This document shows, in pieces, positions 19,693 to 30,070 of a stretch of 64,000 bases of DNA (position 1 is its first letter; every line of letters begins with the position of its first letter). The notes below the pieces were generated by a model. That model was not told the origin of the DNA. It worked only from the letters and a program-made list of their open reading frames with translations, and did no database searches. The stretch is from Asterella californica (lineage: Eukaryota > Streptophyta > Marchantiopsida > Marchantiales > Aytoniaceae): NCBI GenBank assembly GCA_036924285.1, contig JAYKYS010000006.1, forward strand, positions 32,276,001 to 32,340,000, given 5' to 3'. The translations under genes were made by a program, and so were the position numbers.

Positions 19693-22640
19693 CTAACGCC
19701 CTTGTTGTCCTTGTCTCCGTTGGAATAGGTCCAATACTTTGCTTGCATGTGCGAGATCGTCCTTTGGCACCCAAGTTGCTTCCTTCAAATGGTAACCACG
19801 CCATTTGACGAAGTACTCCATCCGGTTTGATTTACGCCGAGACCGCAAAATGGACTCCACCTCATATTCTGCTTCGCCTTGCACGACATCAGGTTGAGGC
19901 CTAAGTACTTGTTTGCGCTCCGGCCGCAAATCATCCTTGAAGTATTTCTTTAATAAAGAAACATGGAAAGTCGGATGCAACTGCCACTCGCGAGGGAGGT
20001 CTAATGTATAGACATCTTCATGCGGATTCTTGACAATGACAAAAGGTCCCACGAACTTCGATGAAAACTTCGCCGATATTTCCTTCGGGAGTGTGAAATT
20101 TTTCGTACTTATCCATACTTCTTCGCCCACTTGAAACTTCACTTGCCGCCGATGTTTGTTTACCTGCTTCGTGTATCGTTGCTACGCCTTCTCGAGGTTC
20201 TTCTTTACTTGCTCCTCGCGCCGCTGCATTGCCGCCACCAACTCTTCAGCTGATGTTTGTCGTGTTCTTGGTCGTGCCGATGTAGAATTCCCTGCAAGAG
20301 TCAAGTCAAGAGGCCCTTCTGGCTCACGTCCGTAAGCCAGCATGAAAGGTGATTCGCCGGTTGCCGAATGCTTCGTGGAATTGTAGCAATACTCCGCAAG
20401 ATTGAGCCACTCTGCCCAATCACTCTGGTCCGCGCTCACATAAATCGAGTTAACTCATAACCGAGTTAACTCGTTCTGTTTGCCCATCTGTTTCCGGATC
20501 AAAGGCGATACTAAATTTTAATTTAGTCCTCAATTTTTGGAAAAAATGTTTCCAAAAGGCACTTGTGAACTTAGAGTCTCGATCTGAAATAATACTTCGA
20601 GGCAATCCATGTGAACGCCACCAAGTATCTAGGAACAATCGAGAAGTCGTGAACGCTGTTGCAGTATCCAAGGTCGGAGCAAACTTCGCTAGTTTGCTAA
20701 ACCGATCAACTATCACAAAAATCGCATTGTATCCATTCGAGTCAGGCAGAGAAGTAATGAAGTCCATGCTAATGCTTTCCCAAGGTTTGGCTGGAATCGG
20801 CAGAGGATGAAGCAACCCTTGTTTCTTCTCATAAGAAACGCGGTTCGCTTGACAGGTTACACATGTTTTCACAAAGTGGACAACATCGTCTTTCATGTGG
20901 GCCAATAAAACTTTTTAGCTATCGCTGCTAAGGTGGACTTTTCTCCTTTATGGCTTGATAAGGACACATCGTTACATTCTTTGAGTAACTTCGTCCTAAG
21001 TTTTCTTTGTCCCACATAAATCCGACTTTGTTTGAACATTAGTAAACCATGTCTTAGCTGCATGTTCTGCAACTTCACTCCTCGCTTGGTCATCGCCCTA
21101 AAGGCCTTTCACGTATTCGCCTCTCCAAGTCTGACTCCTTAGGATACATAACTTGCAAAATCTGTGTTGACGATGGAAGATATTCCTCCTTGCGACTCAA
21201 GGCGTCAGGAACCACATTGTCCTTTCCTACTTTGTGGATTAATTCCACGTTCATGAGCGCCAAGGTATCATGCCACCGTAGTTGCTTTGGCGTCACCCGA
21301 TCTTGTGTCTCAAAGTACTTGAGTGAAATATTATCAGTATACACTTGGGTTTTGTGAAGTCCCAAGTAATGCCGTCATTTCCTCAAGCAATGAACCACCG
21401 CAAACAGTTCCTTCTCGTGAATCGGCCATCGACTCTCCGTCCCAGATAACTTCTTGCTTTCGTACGCTACAGGTTTTCCATCCTGCACCAACACTCCGCC
21501 AATCGCAAAGTCGCTCGCGTCCGTGTGCACCTCGAATGATTTGTCGAACTCCGGCAGCTTCAAAACTGGCGCCTTTGACAAAATAGCTTTGATAGTCTGA
21601 AACGCATCATCCACCTCTTTGGTCCAATTTACATCTGCATCTTTGCCTGTCCAGTCCGTCAGCGGCTTCGCAATCTTTGAAAACCCCTTCACATACTTGC
21701 GATAGAACTGCGCCAATCCTAAAAATCGTCGCATCACCTTTACTGTAATCGGAGGCTCCCAAGTCACAACCGCGTCCACCTTCTGCATATCCGGGCCGAC
21801 TCCTTCTGCACTAATTACATGTCCCAAGAAGTTAATGCGCTCCAAACCAAAGTCACTCTTGTCAATGTTGGCAAACACCTTATGCTCCCGCAGCTTCGTC
21901 AACACCACCCTTAGCTGCTCTGCGTGCGACTCCAAGGTTTTGGAGTAGATCAAGATGTCGTCGATGTAAACGATGACAAACTCATCCATCTCCTCGTGAA
22001 AAATTATGTTCATCAATGTAGTGAACGTCGAAGGGGCGTTGCAGAGTCCAAATGGCATCACCACGAATTCAAACGATCCGTATCTGGTTCGACAAGCGGT
22101 CTTCTCAACATCTGGGTCAGCTATCCGGATTTGGTAATATCTTGACTTCAAGTCTATCTTGCTGAAGTACTTTGCGCCCGCTAACTTATCAAAGAGGTCG
22201 TCTATCCTTGGCAAGGGATAATTATTCTTCACCGTCACCTTATTGAGTGCACGATAATCTACGCAGAGTCGTAACTTCCCATCCTTCTTCTTTGCGAAAA
22301 GAACAGGGGCTCCATAAGATGACTTGCTGATTCGAATATATCCCCGCGCTAATAGCTCGCCGAGTTGTCTTTTCAACTCAAGGAGTTCCACCTGATTGAG
22401 TCGGTAAGGTGCTCTGGAAGGTGGTTCTGATCTTGGCAAGACTTCGATCTTGTGATCCACCACCCGCCTTGGAGGTAACTCAGCAGGTAACTCACCCGTC
22501 AAGACATCCTCGAACTCTTTAATCACTTCGCGAAGCACCTTCGGAAGTTTAGTCGCGTCTCTTGATGTTTTCTCTTGTCTGTCACCCGCCATCAAATCTG
22601 CAACCCGCATCAAACACATGACCCCGTCGTTGAAGTCCAT
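19693..22640 (-). pseudogene. Chromovirus Y pol: RT, RNase H, integrase, chromodomain
   Basis: RT and the start of RNase H are open from ATG 22640 to 21375, with VDYRALNKVTVKNNYPLPR, the catalytic YIDDILIYSK and FEVHTDASDFAIGG. After a stop come the RNase H end (PDALSRKEEYL, about 21170) and integrase with the CVTCQANR finger half. The acidic core follows: MDFITSLP, ISDRDSKF and ETDGQTERVN (20905-20450). A GPF module precedes a chromodomain, YEVESILRSRRKSNRMEYFV then WRGYHLKEATWVP (about 19720-19880). Chromodomains can steer insertion to marked chromatin. At least four stops or frame breaks kill the gene. Confidence 0.92.
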
Positions 22641-24242
22641 CTGTTTGCATCTGAAGTGATCAAATTCACCGCAAAGTCGTCAATTTTCCGCGCCTTTTGG
22701 ATCAGCCTCACTCCCAGCTTCCGCCCTTTAACTCTAACGTTTAACCTTAAAGGTTTCCGCCTAAGTTCCACTTCAAACCTGTCCAAGAAAATGTTCTCCA
22801 AAATCGCATGGATATCATCCATCTTGCACACCGTGAAGTTCTCTGTGAACTCCAACTTCCCACACACAAATCGTACGTTCAAAGTCACTTCAGAAGTTTG
22901 GTACGTCTTGCCCTTGGCAAAGCGCATCTGAATAGGCTTGTCTGCCTTGGAGGTAGACAAGCCCAACTTCTTCACCAACTTTGGACTTATGAAGGAGTGA
23001 GTCGCTCCTGTGTCCACAAGAAAAGTAACATCACGGTTAGCAACCTTGGCTTGTAGAAACATCAATCTTGACGTCTTCTTCGTGGTTCTCAAGGTCAGAG
23101 TCATCTGGCCCTCCAACAAGTCTTTTGCAACAAACTCATTCATGCTACAGTTACTAACATTAAGCTTCGTACACCCCTTAGCAATATGGCCCGCCTCGCC
23201 ACAATTGTAACAAATAAACTTAGCGCCATTGCCCTTATGAGGTGTTTGCCCTTTAGGTTTTACTCCTGTTTGCTGCCGCTTTGCTGCCGGGGCAGAAGAA
23301 TCCTTCCGATCCTTCTCACCCCCATCCCATTGTCGCTTGAAGCCCTTGTTCTTCTTCTGGAACTTGTCCGTGCTGTGTGGTTCAAAGAGTTTCTGTTGTT
23401 GGACTTCGTCGTCTTCAATTCGCTCCGCTAGCTTCAAAAGTTTGGCACTTGTCGCATGTAGCTCCGGCATCCGAAAGAGAGCCTTCTCCGAGCTTGACTT
23501 GAGTCCCCTGATAAATATATACATATTTTGGTCTCCTCAGTCCACTTGGAGAACGAATCCAGCTTGGCACTGAACTCGCGTCACAAGCACTTAAGGTCCC
23601 CGTCTGCTTCAACCTAACTAGCTCGACACAAGCTCGAATCCTTTGATACTCTGGAGTGAATCATCCGGTGAGCAACACCTTGAACTCATTCCAACCAAGC
23701 GCCGAGACAGTCAAGGCATGCTCATCCTTGTATGCAGTCCACCTGAGAAGCGCATGATCCTTCAAGAACGTAACCGCCGCTCTCACTTTGTCTGACTCTT
23801 GAGCTTGATGCGCTTCAAAGTATAGGTCCAACTTAGTTAAGAAATCCTTAACCTTGCGAGCCCGTCCTATACCTGTAAACGGGGTCGGAAAATTCGTCTT
23901 ACAAAGCTTCTTGGTAGACGAGGAACTTCCTTGGCCTATCTCAAGCTCAGCGATACGTTTATCCTTGGAAACCATACCCTCCTGCATGGTCTTCATCATC
24001 TTGATAAGTTCCGCATACAAGGCTCCTTGACTTCCCGCGCTTACATCGATGGGCACCGTTGGCAAGACTCCATCTTGTTGCAGCGGTGCCATAGCTGGAA
24101 CTGGGCTTCCTTGACGTTGGGGCGAAGGTTGTCGGTTATCGTCCTCTGATTGTACCTCGAGGTTAGCTCGAGTCGATCTGCTCCGGTTAGCAGCTCCTCG
24201 TTTCTTGGTCTTCCTCTTGGAACTCTGTCTTTCTTCGGTCAT
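22610..24242 (-). pseudogene. Chromovirus Y gag and protease
   Basis: ATG at 24242 starts a basic N-terminus (SSKRKTKKRG), then capsid sequence with DFLTKLDLYFEAHQAQESDK up to a TGA at 23661. The frame resumes after two more breaks and holds a CX2CX4HX4C knuckle, CYNCGEAGHIAKGC (about 23160-23205). A protease loop, FLVDTGATHSFISPKLV (about 23010), keeps the D-T-G-A active site. The last 31 bases overlap the RT frame at 22640-22610 in another phase. Confidence 0.88.
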
Positions 24243-24348
24243 CACTCCAAGTGCTCACCTAGAAACGCTGATCCGCTTCGAGTCTCGTGTCCCTCCTCAA
24301 GCGTCCAGCCTTCAGCCGTTACCTCAAGTTCTCGCTCACCGAAGCGTC

Positions 24349-24361
24349 GGCTCTGATATCA
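24349..24361 (-). other. Primer-binding site, initiator-Met type, chromovirus Y
   Basis: The sense strand reads GTGATATCAGAGCC upstream of gag, one mismatch from the TGGTATCAGAGC typical of sites complementary to initiator tRNA-Met in plant LTR elements. It marks the inner edge of the 5' LTR at about 24362. Confidence 0.65.
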
Positions 24362-24791
24362 CTTTTTGCACACTTGGTTCGTCTGCGTCGTTCGAAGAAA
24401 GACAGAGTTCCAAGAGGAAGACCAAGAAACGAGGAGCGGTTAACGGGAGCAGATCGACTCGAGCTAACCCCGAGGCACAATCAGGAGACGATAACCGACA
24501 ACCTTCGTCCCAACGTCAAGGAAGCCCAGTGAAGCGCAAAAAGTGAAGCGTGAAAGAAGCAGACGCAGACGCAGACGCAGACGAACCACAGCGTTCGGCC
24601 CTCTTGGGGTAGGCCCTTATGTCCTAACCCAAGGTTCCAACCTTGGTTCAGAGAACCACTTAGGGTTCATCTGATCCCAACTTCCCGGCCAAGCCGTTAA
24701 GTCCTACTCGCAGCGTTCACAACCTAGCGCAAGTCCGCTAGGGTTCTGTTGTTCGCGTCTGCGTCCGATCTTGAGAACGAGGGTCGCGACA
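24362..24791. repeat. Rearranged 5' LTR of chromovirus Y with inverted gag piece
   Basis: Where a 1.1-kb LTR is expected, only about 430 bp remain. The stretch 24395-24533 is a plus-strand copy of the gag N-terminus at 24107-24236, so the two form an inverted repeat about 160 bp apart. Next come a (GACGCA)n run at about 24571-24591 and the last 195 bp of the LTR (24597-24791). Foldback or repair-template switching would explain it. Confidence 0.75.
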
Positions 24792-24796
24792 GACTG

Positions 24797-25330
24797 TCCA
24801 CAGAGGAGAGATTATGAGACGTCGAGGACGTCTCAAGCTATACTTAGGTAATGTGAGCATTGCGGACGACCTGGTCACAGTAGTGACCGTTGTTTTGATC
24901 TCCATCTCGAGTTGTGGCAAGGGAAGGCTGATCGTGGACGAGGCAGAGGAGCTCAGGGAGGCCGTGGTGGTCGAGCTGGAGGTAGAGGTCCAACACCTGG
25001 GAGAAGACCGGTCGGTCCACCGCCTGCTACGACGTCAGAAGCTGGTATAGCTGCTCGGATTGAGCAGTTGGAGCAGAGGATAGCTAGTATGGCTATGGCT
25101 CAGCGGAGATCAGGTGGAACGAGGCTTCCACGTCTTACGGAGGAGAAGGAGGTGACTTCGACTTCATGGCTGGCATGGCGCAGATTGAGGCATCTGCGGC
25201 AGTGACTAGAGGTGCAGTACGTGTCTTCGAGCCACGAGGTGCGTCAATGGAGTTGGATCCACAACGCGAGGAGACTGGTAGACAGACCAGGCTTTCTCAA
25301 TCGTTCACGTTATCGGAGGATCACATCTAT
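24797..25330 (+). pseudogene. Element X gag, part 3 with second zinc knuckle
   Basis: Continues in frame from 17846 after one GACTG copy is discounted. A perfect CX2CX4HX4C knuckle, CEHCGRPGHSSDRC (24852-24893), follows an in-frame TAA at 24849-24851. A Gly/Arg-rich stretch (RGGRAGGRGPTPG) in the next frame could bind RNA. The rest, to about 25330, is broken by stops. Confidence 0.68.
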
Positions 25331-25364
25331 GGTTCCTAAATGATCTACCGATGATGCAGTAGAG

Positions 25365-26126
25365 TTGGAGGTATCGACATCCAAGAGTGGGTGTGATGCG
25401 AGTCCACCTTCGACGTCCGTGGATGCGACGTCGAACTCGATGTTGGGGGCGACTACAGCAGTTTTGCGAGCCTCACTATTCTCAACCACGGATATGACGG
25501 CATTGGGAGTCAACTTGGCTCCAGTGTTCCAATTGGCGGCCACGCTCAGTGAGAGCGAAGATGTAGTTACCTCTAGTGCTGAAGTAGTTCAGCGAGAGAT
25601 GATAGACGTGTCCATGGGGTCGAGGATCATGACAGCTACCAGTGGTACTTGGCAAGCGGCGGTTGCTAGGTTAGATGAGTTACCAGCTAGACCGGCGATT
25701 GACCGTGTTGGTTTGGCACCAGGTGTGGTGTTGTTGGATAACAGAAGTGGTATCTTCTGTTTGGTGGCACCTTCAGGGAAATTGTATCGACCCCAGAAGG
25801 TCTTGTTAAACTCTAGAGCCCAACCGTTGATGTTGGAAAAGACGGCGTGTATTGATTTGGGTCTAAAAAAGTCCGAGGTGGAGAGATATCCATTCCAGTT
25901 GCAAACATCTCTAGGGGGATCAAGAGGTACCGCTCTACACATGACACGTGAGATGTTGACGATGAGAGTTCGACCAGATCACCCCACAGATAGCTGTATG
26001 GTGAGGGCCAAGGCCATCGTTACAGCCGCAGAGTCTTATGATGTATTGGTTGGAGGTGTTGTGTTGTACCCTATGGTGTTCGTGATCGATTATTGGACGG
26101 AGACAACATCTTACAGACCAGGTTGA
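25365..26126 (+). pseudogene. Element X retropepsin-like protease, active site lost
   Basis: An open stretch of about 250 codons. The C-terminal half has a retropepsin layout. The active-site loop reads KVLLNSRAQPLML (Asn codon 25809-25811) where D-S-G-A would be expected. A flap-like LQTSLGGSRGTALHMTREML and the second-half YDVLVGGVVLYPM follow. The Asp-to-Asn and Gly-to-Arg changes would abolish catalysis. The first 110 residues are Ser/Thr/Ala-rich and look like a linker. Confidence 0.68.
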
Positions 26127-26601
26127 CAGTCCGGTGAGAGACGAGTGAGCCGCTTACCAGTGCGGTTTAGTGCTAGAGTTGGGACGACGGAGTCTACACC
26201 AGGGCTGATGGCATCCGTTGCAGGGTTCAGTTCGGTCATCACTTGACCGGGCAAGTTGTTGGAGGACAATGCCCATGCGGAGGATGCTCTGGTCTTTGAG
26301 CAGGTGGAGGACATGCCTAGCATGTCTACGTTAGTACCATCTGCCTTGGATGTTTCACTTTGGAGTTCGAGTGGAGAGTTGCAGCAGTATGCTGATCAGT
26401 TGGTGCAGCAGGCTTGGAGTGAAGCCTTTATACCACCAGTAGAGGAACAAATGGTTGTTCCTGCTACTGACTCTGTGACCTTATCACCGTTGGATACGAC
26501 TCCTATTGTATGATAGTATCCAGAGGAGGGTGTGTGTGTGCTGGAGCTGTTTGGAGAGATCAACATAAATTTGGCTGCGGTATTACATGCAGGCATACAT
26601 G
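26127..26601 (+). pseudogene. Element X region after protease; start of a possible DNA methyltransferase
   Basis: After a stop and broken sequence, 26256-26513 is open (QQYADQLVQQAWSEAFIPPV). Two stops, TGA TAG, follow. The same frame then gives VCVLELFGEININLAAVLHA (26535-26591). This resembles motif I of C5-cytosine methyltransferases, whose core is E-L-F-x-G-I-G and binds S-adenosylmethionine, though here the Gly residues are changed. X is cut off ten residues later by a LINE 3' end, so the remaining methyltransferase motifs cannot be seen. Chance resemblance is possible. Confidence 0.45.
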
Positions 26602-26648
26602 GGTCTTCTGGGCTTGATATTCATTCATTCATTCATTCATTCATTCAT
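26602..26648 (+). mobile_element. LINE-A terminal scrap with (ATTC)n tail
   Basis: Only the last 20 bases of the LINE-A 3' end (GGGTCTTCTGGGCTTGATA) and about six ATTC units are present. This is an extreme 5' truncation, or what is left after another LINE joined here. The tail runs straight into LINE ORF1 sequence at a site that in whole copies reads TTCATTGCTTTC. Confidence 0.8.
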
Positions 26649-27460
26649 GCTTTTTTAAGAGATGGACGTGTTGTTGTTACACAAAGGAGACGAGATGCTT
26701 CCAAATAGCAATTTTCGACCCTTAGAGTTATGATGTGGAACATTCATGGGCTTACTATATCATTCAAGCATTGATTTATGCTGATGATATCATCCTTCTA
26801 TCACGTGATCCTTTGAGTTTACAACGACATTTGGATGCTCTTGAGGTCTTTTGCAACAACATGCAGATGGAAGTGAACCTTTCGAAGTCCAAGGTGATGG
26901 TGGTGGGTTCAAAAGTGCGCCATTCTTTTCTCTACAAGGGCCAAGTTTTACAACAAGTGGAGAGTTACAAGTACTTGGGCATTGACTTCTCTCATAACTA
27001 CAGTTGGGCTTTGTGCATTCATAAGAGAGTTGAAGCTGGTTACAAAGCTTTGTACTCTCTTTTGAATCGTTGTCGACGTGCTCATCTCTTAGCATGGGAT
27101 TTGAGAAAGTTTCTCTTCAGGAGTTTGGTTTTGCCTGTGATACTTTATGGTGTTCAAGTGTGGGGGCCTGGTGCAAGGAAAGGCGCTTGGGAACGTATCG
27201 AGAAGATTCAAAAAGTGTTCTTACAAGTGGAGCTTGGTGTAAGATGCCAAACACCATATGCTATGCTCCTTGCTGAATCTGGTTGCTTATCCGTGGAAGC
27301 AGAAGCTCTTTACTTGACAATCATTTATGTCTCAAGAGTGAGATCTCTTGGAGAGACGAGATTACCTTGTCAAGCTCTAAGAGCTACATTCTCATTTGGT
27401 TGGTATGCTGATGTGGTGGCTTGGTGTGGAAGATGGAACATTTTTGAGCGTGATTTTGAC
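26649..27460 (+). pseudogene. LINE-A piece: ORF1 end, ORF2 start fused to RT
   Basis: Contains the last 19 codons of ORF1 to its TAG (26706-26708), the 7-codon spacer and the ORF2 start (MMWNIHGLT). An internal deletion of about 1.9 kb then jumps to the RT core at IIQALIYADDIILLS. The fusion is out of frame. RT continues open to 27460 through RCRRAHLLAWDLRKF and SFGWYADVVAWCGRWN. It ends where an inverted LINE-B piece starts. Confidence 0.85.
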
Positions 27461-27649
27461 CAAGTCACGAAGAGCAATAGGTAGAGAGTGTAGCTCTTAG
27501 AGCTTGACAAGGTAGTCTTGTCTCTCCGAGAGATCTCACCCTAGATACATAGATGATCGTCAAGTAAAGTGCTTCAGCTTCCAAAGGTAAATAACCACAT
27601 TCAGCAAGGAGTATAGCATATGGTGCCACATATGGTGCCATAAGGCTAA
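27461..27649 (-). pseudogene. LINE-B ORF2 C-terminal fragment
   Basis: A minus-strand piece of the ORF2 region around LTIIYVSRVRSLGETRLPCQ, with about 73 bp missing relative to 61458-62084. Its right end joins LINE-A ORF1 at GGTGCCATAAGGCTAAGGCTCACAACC. That junction also occurs at 62084 and, inverted, at 54615. Confidence 0.8.
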
Positions 27650-29183
27650 GGCTCACAACCTCGAGCAATATTGGCTAAGTTTGCAGATCAGGCACAACGA
27701 GATACAGCGATGGCTAACAAAGCTGTCTTGAAGGGGAGACAGATCTGGTTGGATCCTGATCTCACACCGCTACAAGCTGAAGCCAAGCGGAAGGAGCTTG
27801 TGAAGGTAAAAGAGGCTCAACAAGGAGGGTTCATTGCTTTCTTAAGAGATGGACGTGCTGTTGTTACACAAAAGAGACGAGATGCTTCCAAATAGCAATT
27901 TTCGACCCTTAGAGTTATGATGTGGAACATTCATGGGCTTACTAAGTCAAAGTACACAAGCGCTTTACCAATTTGCAACAAGGCTGATATCATCAACTTG
28001 GTGGAGACATGGGAACATGAAGGAAACAATGTACATGAGTTGGATGGTTTTACTTTGATCGGCTCTACTTGGAACAAGCGCAAGCAACATAAAGGACGTG
28101 GTTTTGGAAGTATTGCAACTTACGTCAGATCTTATTTGCATCAGCTTGTCGAAGTGGTTCTTCAGGATGTGGGTGGACAATATCATTGGATTCGAGTTGG
28201 TGGAGAAAGTAGATCTGCATGTTATATCGCAATCTGCTATTTTGCACCTTTGAACATGTCTATTTATCAGACTAGAGCATGTAGCACGAGCCAACCTTTC
28301 CATCGTCTTTCTATTGATGTTCTGAGATATCAAGAGAAGGGCAAGGTCTTTGTGGTGGGAGATTTCAATGCTAGAGTTCACACTTGCCAGTTCACACAAT
28401 TCTATGCTCTTGACCACTCTCCTATTCTTGAAGAAGATGATGATCCTACATGGTCCCGTGCCTCCTTAGATACATCCACCAATGACATGAAAGAACACTT
28501 CTTGACTTTTGGAGCAATCTGTAGTTTGAAAATTCTGAACGGTACATCCCGTTTTCCTAGCTCTAACATGAAAACATATGTCTCTACCTCTGGATCAAGC
28601 ATAGTAGACTACCTCCTCTCCTCATCTCTTGATAGTTCACTCATTTCAGCATTTGAAGTTTTGGATCTACAACCTGAATCTGATCACACTCCTCTACTGT
28701 TCTCACTATCCTTGTCTAGCTCATTTGCACCTCACAAGTTGAAAGGTTTTGATGGGACCAACACTACCTCTAGACTTCATCTTGATCATCGGAAAAGACA
28801 TCTTTATCAAACTGCTCTAGAGAATTTGATATCTATTACACAGTGGAGTCACAATCTTGACCAACGAGATACACAATTGACGGATGTCTTGAAGAAAATT
28901 GCAACTCGATTTTTCTCTCAACACTCAAGCAGAAAGCTCAAATGTAACCCTTGCAATGGCTGGTTTGATGAAGAGTGCAAACTTGCTCGGTTAAAGGCTC
29001 TAGACAAGGCTTGTGACTTGGAAGCAACAACCTTGTACAAGCAGTTGATCAAACGTAAGAAGAGAGCATTCTTGAGAAAGAAAGGCTTGGAACTTGCTTT
29101 TGATTTTCAGAAGGATCCCAAAGCTTTTTGGAGACGTTTAGCATCTCGTCCAAGTTCACCAAGTCTTGATCCTTCAGCTTTGT
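27650..29183 (+). pseudogene. LINE-A piece: ORF1 C-terminus and endonuclease
   Basis: Starts within ORF1 (27671-27895, ending RRDASK and TAG). ORF2 opens at ATG 27917 and stays open for 422 codons. The endonuclease is whole, with NIHGL, LVETWEHEG, VVGDFNARVH, SIVDYLLSSS and ESDHTPLLFSL. It runs on through the basic KRKKRAFLRKKGLEL to SLDPSAL, where an inverted endonuclease fragment supplies a stop. It lacks RT, so it could at most make an endonuclease-only protein. Confidence 0.85.
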
Positions 29184-29876
29184 AGAGGTAGTGTTGCTCC
29201 CATCAAAACCTTTCAACTTGTAAGGTGCAAATGAGCTAGACAAGGATAGTGAGAACAGTAGAGGAGTGTGATCAGATTCAGGTTGTAGATCCAAAACTTC
29301 AAATGCTGAAATGAGTGAACTATCAAGAGATGAGGAGAGGAGGTAGTCTACTATGCTTGATCCAGAGGTAGAGACGTATGTTTTCATGTTAGAGCTAGGA
29401 AAACGGGATGTACCGTTCAGAATTTTCAAACTACAGATTGCTCCAAAAGTCAAGAAGTGTTCTTTCATGTCATTGGTGGATGTATCTAAGGAGGCACGGG
29501 ACCATGTAAGATCATCATCTTCTTCAAGAATAGGAGAGTGGTCAAGAGCATAGAATTGTGTGAACTGGCAAGTGTGAACTCTAGCATTGAAATCTCCCAC
29601 CACAAAGACCTTGCCCTTCTCTTGATATCTCAAAACATCAATAGAAAGACGATGGAAAGGTTGGCTCGTGCTACATGCTTTAGTCTGATAGATAGACATG
29701 TTCAAAGGTGCAAAATAGCAGATTGCGATATAACATGCAGATCTACTTTCTCCACCAACTCGAATCCAATGATATTGTCCACCCACATCCTGAAGAACCA
29801 CTTCAACAAGCTGATGCAAATAAGATCTGACGTAAGTTGCAATACCTCCAAAACCACGTCCCTTATGTTGCTTGCG
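29184..29876 (-). pseudogene. LINE-A endonuclease fragment in inverted orientation
   Basis: The reverse complement of the endonuclease part found at about 28080-28780, from KGRGFG to KLKGFDGSNTTS. It faces the preceding piece, giving a large inverted repeat with a roughly 400-bp spacer. The last few codons at its inner end differ. Because the same region is present in both orientations, simple twin priming does not explain it. Confidence 0.82.
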
Positions 29877-30070
29877 CTATGTGAGAGACGTAGTCACCGA
29901 TCGTACTAATACTCTTTGTATTAGAACTGATTCTTACGTTAGTTATTAATTTTTGATTTGTATTGTTGTATTGCATTTTTTTATTGCATTTCTGTCTTTT
30001 GACTCTTTGGGTCTCCTGGGTTTGATGATAATCATTCATTCATGGGCTTACCGAGTCAAAGTACACTAGT
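29877..30070 (+). mobile_element. LINE-B-type 3' end plus a scrap of ORF2 start
   Basis: The end of ORF2 and the 3' UTR, with the hairpin GACTC-TTT-GGGTC at 30001-30013, then TGATGATAATCATTCATTC. This runs into GGGCTTACCGAGTCAAAGTACAC, the beginning of LINE-A ORF2 (30042-30066). The same composite occurs at 50990-51170. Confidence 0.75.

Larger units (their letters stand above)
17847..24791 (-). mobile_element. Chromovirus Y: chromodomain Ty3/Gypsy element, decayed
   Basis: A minus-strand element flanked by the 5-base duplication GACTG at 17842-17846 and 24792-24796. The left LTR is 17847-18960. The right LTR is rearranged, and only its last 195 bp (24597-24791) match. Internal order in sense is primer site, gag, protease, RT, RNase H, integrase, chromodomain, then about 730 bp of untranslated sequence and a polypurine tract (AAAGTGGGGGTGAG) at 18961-18974. 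Many stops and frame breaks make it much older than GyL. Confidence 0.9.

Noticed and set aside
26622..26648. (ATTC)n as an independent microsatellite
   Set aside because: Each such run in the window sits at the end of a LINE 3' UTR, so it is the element's tail.
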